Source: Gemmatimonadota bacterium (GTDB lineage Bacteria; Latescibacterota; UBA2968; UBA8231). From it: a stretch of 17,239 bases of DNA. This document shows positions 1-7,488 of this stretch, piece by piece (positions within the stretch are counted from its first letter, which is position 1; each line of letters opens with the position of its first letter). Under the pieces are notes generated by a model. That model did no database searches, had not been told where the DNA came from, and saw only the letters and a program-made list of their open reading frames with translations. The stretch spans positions 1-17,239 of the forward strand of contig JAPOZF010000400.1 in assembly GCA_026706165.1 (NCBI GenBank). The letters are read 5' to 3'. The translations under genes were made by a program, and so were the position numbers.

Positions 1-1
1 C

Positions 2-67
2 GAGGCCAGGCGGTACGGCCTGCGACTGGCCCGCTTCGATCCTTCCTGGATCGAGGCGGGTGCCTGA
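2..67 (+). CDS. C-terminal tail of an unidentified gene (partial)
   Basis: The frame starting at base 2 is open to a TGA at 65-67 and encodes about 21 residues that read like an ordinary protein tail (…LRLARFDPSWIEAGA). The gene begins outside the window, so neither length nor function can be judged, and I do not recognise the family. The alternative frame starting at base 1 is also open, to 126, so the choice rests only on how natural the residues look. The stop overlaps an ATG as TGATG at 65-69. Confidence 0.4.
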   Translation, partial: EARRYGLRLARFDPSWIEAGA

Positions 68-126
68 TGAAAGGTGAGCCGGCAGCTTTTTTGACGCTTC
101 CTCAGAAGGGTGATGCGGGAGAATGA
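67..126 (+). CDS. possible 19-residue linking ORF (doubtful)
   Basis: A 19-codon ORF (MKGEPAAFLTLPQKGDAGE) begins at an ATG that overlaps the previous stop (TGATG, 65-69) and ends at a TGA overlapping the next start (ATGA, 123-126). A purine-rich stretch at 53-60 (GAGGCGGG) sits at ribosome-binding distance. The two overlaps would fit translational coupling into the DUF4160 gene. The peptide resembles nothing I know and could equally be the stub of a disrupted gene or chance. Confidence 0.2.
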   Translation: MKGEPAAFLTLPQKGDAGE

Positions 127-362
127 GTCCAACAGTATTTTGGGAACGCGGGTATCGATTCTTCTTCTTTTCCAGAGAAGAAACAAGAATTCACGTTCAC
201 ATCAGCTGCGGCGATGGAGAGGCCAAATTCTGGTTGGAACCACAGATAGAATTGGCCCGCAACTACAGGTTGTCACGGCGCCGGCTCAGAGAAATCGAGC
301 AGATTATTGAGGAGCACTACGATGAGCTCAGAACCGCTTGGAAAGATCACTTCGGGAGTTGA
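123..362 (+). CDS. DUF4160 domain protein
   Basis: This 79-residue protein matches the small DUF4160 family. It starts with the usual MSPTVFW…GYRFFFFS segment (residues 1-17), then has the HVHI motif (24-27), the acidic/aromatic strand DGEAKFWLEP (31-40) and a C-terminal charged helix (51-72). Length is normal for the family. A GA-rich stretch AGAAGGG at 104-110 lies about 12 nt upstream of the ATG. The gene overlaps the DUF2442 gene by 41 bp. The pair is a common conserved unit in bacterial genomes, often discussed as toxin-antitoxin-like, but I know of no established biochemical function for DUF4160. Base composition looks less GC-rich than the neighbours, which suggests acquisition. Confidence 0.85.
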   Translation: MSPTVFWERGYRFFFFSREETRIHVHISCGDGEAKFWLEPQIELARNYRLSRRRLREIEQIIEEHYDELRTAWKDHFGS

Positions 363-603
363 GGTAACGAATATATCGGCTCATGGGATATGGCTTCTCG
401 TCGGTGAGCGGGAACTATTTCTCTCGTTTGAGGATTTCCCTTGGTTCAAGGATGCTCCGATTGGCAAGATCCTCCGAGTTGAGCAGCCTGGACCAGGCCG
501 TTTCCATTGGCCGGATCTGGATGTGGATCTGGGCATGGAATCCATTGAGCATCCGGAACGATTTCCCTTGAAGGCAAAAGCCTCACCGGGAAGTGGAAAA
601 TGA
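322..603 (+). CDS. DUF2442 domain protein
   Basis: This 93-residue protein carries the full DUF2442 signature: VEVTNISAHGIWLLV (13-27), ELFLSFEDFPWFKDA (31-45), a WPDLDVDL strand (63-70) and SIEHPERFPL (74-83). I chose the ATG at 322 because GAGGAG at 309-314 lies 7 nt before it. A TTG at 307 would add five residues and has no better site. It is encoded 3' of, and overlapping, the DUF4160 gene, the usual order for this pair, so the two are probably translated together. In the family this protein is presumed to be the partner (antidote or DNA-binding) component, but that is unproven. Confidence 0.88.
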   Translation: MSSEPLGKITSGVEVTNISAHGIWLLVGERELFLSFEDFPWFKDAPIGKILRVEQPGPGRFHWPDLDVDLGMESIEHPERFPLKAKASPGSGK

Positions 604-630
604 GGGTTCTGCCGGGAGTTGGGCGGTACT

Positions 631-681
631 CAAGCCGGGGATTCGTCCCGGGACAGCGGACGCATTTAAAATGCCGGCTTG
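631..681. terminator. nested fold-back between convergent genes
   Basis: CAAGCCGG (631-638) pairs perfectly with CCGGCTTG (674-681). Inside lie two competing or nested hairpins: CCGGGGA-TTCG-TCCCGGG (635-652, one mismatch) and GCATTT-A-AAATGC (662-674). The structure sits exactly between the stops of the DUF2442 gene (+) and the lipoprotein gene (-), where a bidirectional terminator is expected. There is no long T-tract, so intrinsic termination is not certain. Confidence 0.42.
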
Positions 682-691
682 TCAGCCATGA

Positions 692-2506
692 CTATTCCCC
701 GGCCAGGCGGTCCCGTTCGACGATCCCCTCGCCCTGGGCGACGAGGTAACTGAAACCGGGGTCCACTCCCTCGCAAATCACCTCTTCGCTGCCGTCCGGC
801 CACCGCACCCTCAGGCTGTCGACCGATGAGGCTGCTCCCAGTCCGAAGGTCAGGACGAGGCTGCTCTGGCTGAGGTAGGAGGAGCCGGTGCGCACCATCC
901 CCTGCTGCCGCTGCCCCCCGGCGGTCAGGGCGACGCGCGCCCCGATGGCTTCCCGGTTGGGAGGCCGGCCGCGCAGGCGGAAACAGACCGCCCCGGAGTC
1001 TGAGCCTCCCTCGTTGCGCAGCAGACGGGCGCCGCCCCCGTTCTCCGTCATCAGGACGTCCGGTCTGCCGTTGTTCTGGATGTCGCCGACGGCGAGGCCG
1101 CGCGCGACCATGGGCTGCTGAAACACCGCGCCCGACTGCTCCGACACCTCGATCAGGATCCCCTCGCCGTCGTTCCAGAACAGCTGCGGAGGCTGGGCGT
1201 ACTCTATCTCCTTCTGGACGGCGTTGATCTCCGGCTCGATGTGGCCGTTGGCGATGATGAGATCCTGGAAGCCGTCGAGGTCGTAGTCGAAGAAGCGCAG
1301 GCCGAAGGTCAGGGTGGGCAGCGTCGGCTGTACAAGGCGGCTGCGGCCGGCGACGTCGAGGAACGCCGTGCTCGTCTGCCGGCGGTAGAGCGACAGGGCC
1401 TCGCGGCTGAAGTTGCCGATGCCGATCGTCGCCACGCCGTCGTTGTCAAGCGAGGCGACGTCGACCCCCATTCCGGCGCGCGCCCTGCCCGATTCGTCGT
1501 AGCCGATGCCGACCGCGAGGCCGATCTCCTCGAAGCGGCCCCCGGTGTTTCTCAGCAGGAAGTTCGGCTGCGTGTCGTTGGTGACCACGAGGTCGGGAAG
1601 CCCGTCCTCCTCGAAGTCGGCCACGGCGACCCCCATCGACTTTGCGTGCGGGAGCAGCACTCCCGCCTCCCCGGTGATCTCGTCGAAGCCCCCGTCGCCG
1701 CGGTTGCGGTAGAGGCGGCAGGTCGAGCCGGGGTACTGCTGCGGCGTGGCGTACGACTTGTTCTCCCCGTCGAAGGAGAAGAACAGGTCGGTGTCGGGGG
1801 ACCAGCGCACGTAGTTGGTGACGAACAGGTCGAGCCAGCCGTCGCCGTCGACGTCCACCCACACGGCCCCCGTCGACCATTCGGGGTGGCTGCGGCCCGC
1901 TTCGTCCTCCCACAGGTCTCCCTGCACTCCGGCGGCCGCGGCCCTGTCGGCGAAGCGGCCGCCCCTGTTCTCGAGCAGCAGGTTCGGCCCCAGGGTGGTC
2001 AGGTAGATGTCGAGGTCGTCGTCGCCGTCGCCGTCGGCGGCGGCGGCCCCCATGCCGTACACGGAGAAGTCGAGCCCGGCTTCCGCGGTGACCTCGGCGA
2101 ACGACTCGCTGCCGTCGTTGCGGTACAGCTCGCTGGTCGGGGAGGATCCGGCCGCGGGAGCGCGTCCTTCCCAACGGGTGCTGTTGACGAGCAGGATGTC
2201 GTCGTCCCCGTCGCCGTCGTAGTCGAGGAAGGCGCAGCCGCTGCCCATGGTCTCCGGCATCCACTTGTCCCCGGCCGCGCCGGTTTCGTGAGCGAACTCG
2301 ATGCCGGCTTCCGCGGCGATGTCGGTGAAGCGGACGCTCGGCGGCTGCCTGCGCTCGCTCACAGAGGTGTAGTCGGGCGCCGGATCGGTCCGCGTGTACG
2401 CCGGAGGCGGGGCGGCCTCCTCGACCTTCTCATCACCGCAGGCTGTCAGCAGGAACAGGGCCGCGGCGCCCGCGAGCGCCGGGCGCAGGAAAGCCGGGAC
2501 GGTCAT
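692..2506 (-). CDS. CRTAC1-type lipoprotein with FG-GAP repeats and ASPIC/UnbV domain
   Basis: This 604-residue protein has a lipoprotein signal peptide: a hydrophobic core at 9-20, then LTAC with the acceptor Cys at 23. It should therefore be membrane-anchored and periplasmic or surface exposed. About seven FG-GAP/VCBS-like calcium-loop repeats follow, with D-x-D-x-D-G type loops near residues 95-103, 158-166, 218-226, 297-305, 353-357, 407-415 and 475-483. They are expected to form a beta-propeller. The C-terminus (about 519-590, IGARV…RWPDGSEE) is an ASPIC/UnbV domain. This architecture is the CRTAC1 family, whose bacterial members have no settled function. The start ATG overlaps the stop of the upstream multiheme protein (ATGA, 2503-2506), so the two are co-translated and likely act in the same extracytoplasmic process. 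Confidence 0.9.
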   Translation of the reverse strand: MTVPAFLRPALAGAAALFLLTACGDEKVEEAAPPPAYTRTDPAPDYTSVSERRQPPSVRFTDIAAEAGIEFAHETGAAGDKWMPETMGSGCAFLDYDGDGDDDILLVNSTRWEGRAPAAGSSPTSELYRNDGSESFAEVTAEAGLDFSVYGMGAAAADGDGDDDLDIYLTTLGPNLLLENRGGRFADRAAAAGVQGDLWEDEAGRSHPEWSTGAVWVDVDGDGWLDLFVTNYVRWSPDTDLFFSFDGENKSYATPQQYPGSTCRLYRNRGDGGFDEITGEAGVLLPHAKSMGVAVADFEEDGLPDLVVTNDTQPNFLLRNTGGRFEEIGLAVGIGYDESGRARAGMGVDVASLDNDGVATIGIGNFSREALSLYRRQTSTAFLDVAGRSRLVQPTLPTLTFGLRFFDYDLDGFQDLIIANGHIEPEINAVQKEIEYAQPPQLFWNDGEGILIEVSEQSGAVFQQPMVARGLAVGDIQNNGRPDVLMTENGGGARLLRNEGGSDSGAVCFRLRGRPPNREAIGARVALTAGGQRQQGMVRTGSSYLSQSSLVLTFGLGAASSVDSLRVRWPDGSEEVICEGVDPGFSYLVAQGEGIVERDRLAGE

Positions 2507-5430
2507 CTCTGCCGGCCCGGGTCAGCTGCCAGCTGGTGGATGTGGATCGCCTGGACTTCGCGGTTGTCGTCGTCGTGCTGCAGGCGGTAGGCGCGGGTGA
2601 CGGCCTGGGCGGACTCGTCTATCTGGTGGTACTGGTAGGCCGCTTCGGCCAGCTTCGCTTCGGCTTCCCGCCCGAGGGCGCGCAGCGACAGCATGCGGTG
2701 GTAGTGGGCGACGCGGTCCTCCGGATCGATGGCGAGCACCCTGTCGAGGGCCACCAGCGCCTCGTCGAAGCGGCCGTCGAGGTAGAGGACGCGGCCGAGG
2801 TTGCGCCAGGAGGCGCGGTCGTCGGGAAAGGAGGCGAGCACGTGGCGGTAGGCGAGCTCGGCGTCGGCGTAGCGGCCGTTCTTCTGGTGCGCCACTCCCC
2901 ACACCCAGGCGGTCTGGGGGTCGCCTGCCTTCAACTCCTCGCAACGCCGCAGGTGGCGGTAGGCCTCGTCGAGGTGGCCGTCGCGCAGCGCCGTCTTCGC
3001 CATGTTGCGCGGGCCGTCGAGGCGTTGCGGGGCGAGCTCGGCGACGGTCTCGAAGGCGGCCATGGCCCCCCGGGTGTCCCCCTGCAGCAGCAGGCCGATG
3101 CCGTAGTCGTTGAAGCGGACCCAGTCTTCGGGCGCCCGTGAGCCTGAAGCTCCCGGATCCCCGGCGGCAGCGACCGCCAGGGTCAGGGTGTCGGCGGCGA
3201 TCTCGGTCACCGGCAGGTCGGGAACGGCGTCGAAACCGGCGAAGCCGGCGCGGTTGTTGTCGAACGCGAACTCGGTGTAGCGGCGGTCGAACTTCCGCCA
3301 CAGCAGCCGCGCCCGGACGGCTATCCGGGAACCGGACAGGTCCCCCGGCACCTCGAGCTCGTAGTGGGCGACGTCGGCGGTGCCGGGGCCGATCACCCTG
3401 ACGTAGACCGGGGCGAAGATGTCCTGGGCGTTGCGCTTGTGGATCGCCTCGCCGTGGCGGTCGACCAGGAGCGCCTTGTAGAAGTGGGCCCCCGGGTCGA
3501 CGTGCCCGTCCGGCCTCACCAGGCCGCTTGCCGCCAGCGTGCGCCCCTGTCCGTCGGCGACGGTCACCTCGAGCCAACCCTCGTTGGAGTCGTTGGTGCC
3601 GCCGGGGAAGGTGTGCCCCACCCCCTTGTTGCGGACGACGACGTCGAACTGGATCCGCTCTCCCGGGGAAACCGCGACCTCACCGGCCGGCGCGTGGACC
3701 TCTTCGCCGTCCTCGCGGCGCACCGCGAAGAGGTCGACCCGGAGCTTCTCGTCCCGCAGGAACTCCTCTATGCGGGTTATGGTCTCGGTGTCTCCGCGCA
3801 GGAACGGCAGGGCGGTGTTGACGGCGAGGAAGCGGTGCGATTTCACCATTCCGTCCTTCGCCGCGACATCGCCGAGGACCGCCTCTTCGAGGGGCATGTG
3901 GCAGTCCTGGCAGACCTGCCTGGCCCCGGGCAGGTAGAAGGTGCGCGCCGCGTTCAGCGACACCCCGCTGTCGTGCCAGTTGTCGTACTCGTCCTGGCCC
4001 CGCAGCCAGCGGTAGTTGTTGACGCGGGTGTCGAGACTGACCTTGTGGCAGGTGGCGCAGAACTCCGAGGTGCGGAAGAACGGCTTGAGCATCTGCCGCT
4101 TGTGCACCTCGGGGCGGGCCTTGAGGGCGGTGTCGTGAACGAAGCGGCCGAGGCCGGCTTCCGCCTCGGCGAACAGGTAGGGATCCTCCTGCTCGTCGGC
4201 GATGTTGTAGTTGCCGTTGCCCGTGACCCCGTCGATCTGGTCGATGGCGTGACAGGCGAGGCAGGTCAGCCCCGCCTGGGCCTGCGGGGTCTCGCGGTCG
4301 ATCTCGTTCGTCATCTGGCCGGCGAGCATCAGCGCCGGGTCGTGGCATCCCGAGCACCACTTCGATTTCACCAGGGCTTCCTTGTTTTCCAGGTCTTCGC
4401 GCAGGCTTGCAGGGGCCCGCTCCCTGAAATAGGCGATGTGGGCGGCGACTTCGGCGTTCCCCTCGACCGATACCTCCCTCATGTTGTTGATCGTCGCCTC
4501 GTAGAACGGGTTGTTGAACGACGCGAAACGGTGCGCGGATTTCGACCACTGCTCGACGACGTCGGCGTGGCAGCCGGCGCACTGGGCCGCCCCGATCCGC
4601 TCTTCGACGACGAACCCGTGCTCGCGCAGGTCTCCCGACAGCCGGTCGGCGCCGGGAGGGTTGCCGCGCGTGATGATGCGGGACGGGAGGTAGGATCCGG
4701 TGGTCGTGGTCGTGGCCGCGGGGAAGAACGGGCTTTCGGCGGGAACGAAGTTGGCGGGAACGAACGCGTCCGGCGCGTACTCGGCGACGTCGCGCAGCTT
4801 CGATCCGGCCCCGAGATGGGTGCCCTCGGCGAACGCCTTCTCCGCCGCCTCGGTGTAGGCCTCGCGGACGTAGGTGACTCCGTGAAGGCCGACGGCGACC
4901 AGGGCGATTGCGGCGATGGCGGGCGGCACGACGCGGTAGCTGAGCGGCGTCGGCTTCCAGCGCGAGGTGCGCCGGTGCAGCAGGTAGAACAGCGGCAGCA
5001 GCGCCGCGGCGCCGACGTGGCTCCAGAACGCCCACCGGTTCTCGCGGTTGTTGGCGGCGCTGAGGATGAACAGGCCGGTGACGGTCAGGAGCAGTCCCAG
5101 CCCGATGGTCACGATCCCGGTGGCGATGGCGCGCCGGCGGCTGCGCCGCCAGACGACCGGCAGGTGCATCTCGACGAAAACGATGGCCAGCACCACCAGC
5201 AGCAGGCCGACGGCGGTGTGGGACAGCACCATTACCTGGTAGAACTTTGGAAGGGAGGTCTCGGTGACGGCGAAGTAGCCGATCTGCAGGACGTTGGCCA
5301 GCCTGTTGATCAGGAGGTAGAGGGTGTCGGCGAACATGAAGACGCCAAGACCTATAACGACGAGAAGAAGCTGGCGTTGCCGCGGCCCGAGGCGGCTGGA
5401 GAACCTTCTCTGTGGGCGGGGGTTGCTCAT
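2503..5430 (-). CDS. membrane-anchored multiheme cytochrome c with TPR domain
   Basis: This is a 975-residue three-part protein. Residues 21-188 hold about five membrane helices (roughly 21-42, 63-88, 101-124, 133-151, 168-188) with histidines at 71, 89, 138, 152 and 183 in or beside them. Residues 270-540 resemble the cytochrome c554 type and carry five CXXCH heme c sites (Cys 284, 359, 390, 458, 507), plus extra His such as 300, 431 and 443 that could be axial ligands. After a beta-rich region (560-750) come about five TPR units (771-935). It should be an electron-transfer protein with its heme and TPR parts in the periplasm. The donor and acceptor cannot be read from the sequence. It is first in an operon with the CRTAC1-type lipoprotein, with an ATGA overlap. 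The ATG start follows a divergent promoter gap. Confidence 0.88.
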   Translation of the reverse strand: MSNPRPQRRFSSRLGPRQRQLLLVVIGLGVFMFADTLYLLINRLANVLQIGYFAVTETSLPKFYQVMVLSHTAVGLLLVVLAIVFVEMHLPVVWRRSRRRAIATGIVTIGLGLLLTVTGLFILSAANNRENRWAFWSHVGAAALLPLFYLLHRRTSRWKPTPLSYRVVPPAIAAIALVAVGLHGVTYVREAYTEAAEKAFAEGTHLGAGSKLRDVAEYAPDAFVPANFVPAESPFFPAATTTTTGSYLPSRIITRGNPPGADRLSGDLREHGFVVEERIGAAQCAGCHADVVEQWSKSAHRFASFNNPFYEATINNMREVSVEGNAEVAAHIAYFRERAPASLREDLENKEALVKSKWCSGCHDPALMLAGQMTNEIDRETPQAQAGLTCLACHAIDQIDGVTGNGNYNIADEQEDPYLFAEAEAGLGRFVHDTALKARPEVHKRQMLKPFFRTSEFCATCHKVSLDTRVNNYRWLRGQDEYDNWHDSGVSLNAARTFYLPGARQVCQDCHMPLEEAVLGDVAAKDGMVKSHRFLAVNTALPFLRGDTETITRIEEFLRDEKLRVDLFAVRREDGEEVHAPAGEVAVSPGERIQFDVVVRNKGVGHTFPGGTNDSNEGWLEVTVADGQGRTLAASGLVRPDGHVDPGAHFYKALLVDRHGEAIHKRNAQDIFAPVYVRVIGPGTADVAHYELEVPGDLSGSRIAVRARLLWRKFDRRYTEFAFDNNRAGFAGFDAVPDLPVTEIAADTLTLAVAAAGDPGASGSRAPEDWVRFNDYGIGLLLQGDTRGAMAAFETVAELAPQRLDGPRNMAKTALRDGHLDEAYRHLRRCEELKAGDPQTAWVWGVAHQKNGRYADAELAYRHVLASFPDDRASWRNLGRVLYLDGRFDEALVALDRVLAIDPEDRVAHYHRMLSLRALGREAEAKLAEAAYQYHQIDESAQAVTRAYRLQHDDDNREVQAIHIHQLAADPGRQR

Positions 5431-5509
5431 GCGGGGCGTTGCAGCGGCCGGGCGTCGGCGGGGGGAAGAGCGTCAGGAACTGCCGGAAAAGGGCCCGGAT
5501 CAGCGGCTC

Positions 5510-5529
5510 TTGAATTACTCGTAACTCAA
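5510..5529. promoter_or_regulatory. 20-bp operator-like dyad in divergent gap
   Basis: TTGAATTAC-TC-GTAACTCAA is an inverted repeat in which 8 of 9 arm positions pair. It lies in an AT-rich island inside the otherwise GC-rich gap between the cytochrome gene (-) and uppP (+). A second inverted pair, TGAATTA (5511-5517) and TAATTCA (5532-5538), overlaps it. The layout fits binding of a dimeric regulator, probably controlling the cytochrome operon whose start is 80 bp away. I recognise no specific regulator family. A weak plus-strand promoter-like pair (TTGAAT at 5510, TAATTC at 5532) is also there. The rest of the 301-bp gap (5431-5731) shows no gene. Confidence 0.45.
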
Positions 5530-5731
5530 AATAATTCAGATAGTTCGGGCCGGCAAACGCGAGGCTGCCGGCAACCTCTCCTCTCCGGTGGTGGCGCCGA
5601 AGGTGCTTCATGCAAACCGAGTTTCCGGGTGCGGCACCGCTGTGCCGGGAATCTGCGGACCGGGCCGGAACCTGCTTGTCGAAGCGCGGTACCCGGGGCT
5701 AGTATTTCACCTTCCCCGCGGCCGGTACTCC

Positions 5732-6550
5732 ATGACATCAGCGCAGTCGTTCGTACTCGGGATCGTCCAGGGATTGACGGAATTCCTGCCGGTCAGCAGC
5801 ACCGCCCACCTCCGCGTCCTCCCTTTCTTCCTGGGATGGGAGGACCCCGGAGCGGCGTTCTCCGCGGCCATTCAACTCGGCACCCTGGCCGCGGTTTTCA
5901 TCTATTTCGCCGGGGACATCAAACGCCTGACGGCCGCCGCCTGGGAGGGCCTGCGCCTGCGCGACCTGAGCCACAGCCGGGACTCGCTGGTCGCCTGGGC
6001 GATCATCCCCGGCACCCTGCCGATCGCCGTGCTCGGCCTGGGCTTCCGGGATTTCATCGAGGCAGAGGACGGGGCGCGCGGATTGTCGATCGTTGCCTCC
6101 GCGCTGATCGGGGGGGCGGTCATGCTCCTGATTGCCGAGAAGGCCGGCAAACGCAGCCGCAGCATGGAAGGTCTGGGCTTCTGGCGCATTCAATTCATCG
6201 GGCTCTGCCAGGCCCTGGCCCTGATTCCGGGGAGCTCCCGCTCGGGAGTGACCATCGCCGGGGGCCTGCTCGCCGGACTCCGCAGGAAGGAGGCCGCCCG
6301 TTTCTCCTTCCTGCTCGGGCTTCCCGCGATCGCCGCCAGCGGGCTGCTGCAGCTGCTCGAGCTGATGCGTGGGGAGAGCGGCGATCTCGCGAGTCTCGCC
6401 GTCGGCATCGCCGCGGCCGGGGTCAGCGGCTACCTGGCGATTGGTTTCCTCCTCCGTTTCCTCGAGCGCCGCGGAACCCACGTCTTCGCCGCTTACCGCC
6501 TCGCACTGGGGGCGGCTCTCATGGTGATGAATTTCGCGTGGCAGGGATGA
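5732..6550 (+). CDS. uppP: undecaprenyl-diphosphatase UppP/BacA
   Basis: This integral membrane enzyme converts undecaprenyl diphosphate to the monophosphate, recycling the lipid carrier of peptidoglycan and polysaccharide synthesis. The 272-residue product has normal family length. It has the first active-site motif QGLTEFLPVSSTAHL (13-27), the second motif PGSSRSG (166-172), and about seven or eight hydrophobic helices throughout. I chose the ATG at 5732 because the protein then begins with the family's usual short leader before the first motif. An upstream GTG at 5588 would add 48 residues with no membrane or family character. No strong Shine-Dalgarno precedes the ATG. The gene stands alone, divergent from the cytochrome operon, and serves the polysaccharide genes downstream only indirectly. 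Confidence 0.93.
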   Translation: MTSAQSFVLGIVQGLTEFLPVSSTAHLRVLPFFLGWEDPGAAFSAAIQLGTLAAVFIYFAGDIKRLTAAAWEGLRLRDLSHSRDSLVAWAIIPGTLPIAVLGLGFRDFIEAEDGARGLSIVASALIGGAVMLLIAEKAGKRSRSMEGLGFWRIQFIGLCQALALIPGSSRSGVTIAGGLLAGLRRKEAARFSFLLGLPAIAASGLLQLLELMRGESGDLASLAVGIAAAGVSGYLAIGFLLRFLERRGTHVFAAYRLALGAALMVMNFAWQG

Positions 6551-6572
6551 GCAGCCGCATTCGGGGGGCTGC
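6551..6572 (+). terminator. hairpin directly after uppP (weak)
   Basis: GCAGCC (6551-6556) and GGCTGC (6567-6572) form a 6-bp GC stem with a 10-nt loop, starting on the base after the uppP stop codon. No T-tract follows, so it may be only an attenuating structure. The remaining bases up to the aldolase start (6697) show no gene. Confidence 0.3.
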
Positions 6573-6696
6573 GTCCCGGCCAGCAAAGACGAGCTCGGTT
6601 CATGTATATCCATCCGGTCGGGTTGCCAGCCCATTGCCCGTCCCAGGGATTCCGCCTGTCGAGCGTCAACTCCACCAACCGCGATGAGAAAGGACC

Positions 6697-7488
6697 ATGT
6701 ATCCCAATCCACTGAAACAGAAGCTGCAGAACGGAAACCTGGTGCTCGGCACCAGCCTGCCCGCCTTCAGGCCGCAGGTAGCGGGAATGATCTGTGACGC
6801 CGACATCGATTTCGTCTGGATCTGCACCGAGCACTCTCCGTACTCGTTCGAGACTCTCGACGTCATTCCCACGCTGATCCGCCAGCGGGGGATTGCGCCT
6901 ATGATTCGCGTCGCCAACAACGACGCCGGGTTGATCAAGAAGGCGTATGACGTGGGGGCTGTAGCGGTGATGGTCCCCCAGGTCGACACCCCGGAGGAGG
7001 CCGCCGCTGCGGTGGAGCACGCCCACTACCCGCCCGAGGGGAAGCGCGGCATCACCCCCAACTGGCCCTGGGTCGCCGGCGTCGACTGGAACCACGTCAT
7101 CCGCACCGCCAACGAGGAGACGGTCCTGATCCTTCAGCTGGAGAGCAGGGAGGCTTACGACAACCTCGACGCAATCGTCGAAGTCGGGGGCTTCGACATC
7201 CTGCTGGTCGGGCCGATGGACCTGTCGGCTTCCGTCGGTCGCATCACCGAGACCGGCTGCGACGAGGTGCAGCGCATCATGGAGGAGGTGCCCCGCAGAA
7301 TCGCCGGATCGGGCGTCGTCGCCGGCACCACCCTCCTCGGGGTTGCCGAGATCCAGGAGAAGTACCGCTGGGGGTACCGCTTCCTCAACGTCGGCAATCC
7401 GATGGCGTACGGCATGCAGGTACTCAAGGAGAACCTCGCAACACTGCGCTCCAACCCGGCGGGGCAAGGGGGGAAGCAGGGGAAGTGA
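6697..7488 (+). CDS. HpcH/HpaI-family class II pyruvate aldolase
   Basis: This 263-residue protein belongs to the HpcH/HpaI aldolase/citrate lyase family, (beta/alpha)8 enzymes that cleave 2-keto-3-deoxy or 4-hydroxy-2-keto acids to pyruvate and an aldehyde with a divalent metal. Visible active-site elements are EHS (45-47, base His46), the phosphate/pyruvate Arg71 in MIRV, VMVPQVDTPEEA (91-102), metal ligand Glu149 in QLES, and Asp175 in GPMDLSASVG. His46 is followed by Ser instead of the common Gly, so the substrate may differ from the characterised HpaI and rhamnonate aldolases. GAAAGGA (6688-6694) lies immediately upstream of the ATG. The C-terminal GKQGK tail looks dispensable. It is a single gene between uppP and the M28 peptidase. 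The physiological substrate is unknown. Confidence 0.88.
   Translation: MYPNPLKQKLQNGNLVLGTSLPAFRPQVAGMICDADIDFVWICTEHSPYSFETLDVIPTLIRQRGIAPMIRVANNDAGLIKKAYDVGAVAVMVPQVDTPEEAAAAVEHAHYPPEGKRGITPNWPWVAGVDWNHVIRTANEETVLILQLESREAYDNLDAIVEVGGFDILLVGPMDLSASVGRITETGCDEVQRIMEEVPRRIAGSGVVAGTTLLGVAEIQEKYRWGYRFLNVGNPMAYGMQVLKENLATLRSNPAGQGGKQGK

Noticed and set aside
692..2506. Reading the repeated GTCGTCGCCGTCGCCGTC-type tracts as DNA repeats of their own
   Set aside because: They are the coding sequence of the Asp/Gly calcium loops (DGDGDDD) of the FG-GAP repeats and need no separate explanation.
5588..5731. 48-residue N-terminal extension of UppP from an upstream GTG
   Set aside because: The family begins close to the QGLTEFLP motif. 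The extension is not hydrophobic, has no family similarity and crosses the probable promoter.
3364..6687. Very long plus-strand open frame (over 1,100 codons) opposite the cytochrome operon and running into uppP
   Set aside because: It is antisense to a protein with clear heme and TPR motifs, has a low-complexity Val/Gly/Asp/Arg composition typical of frames opposite GC-rich genes, and shows no family motif.
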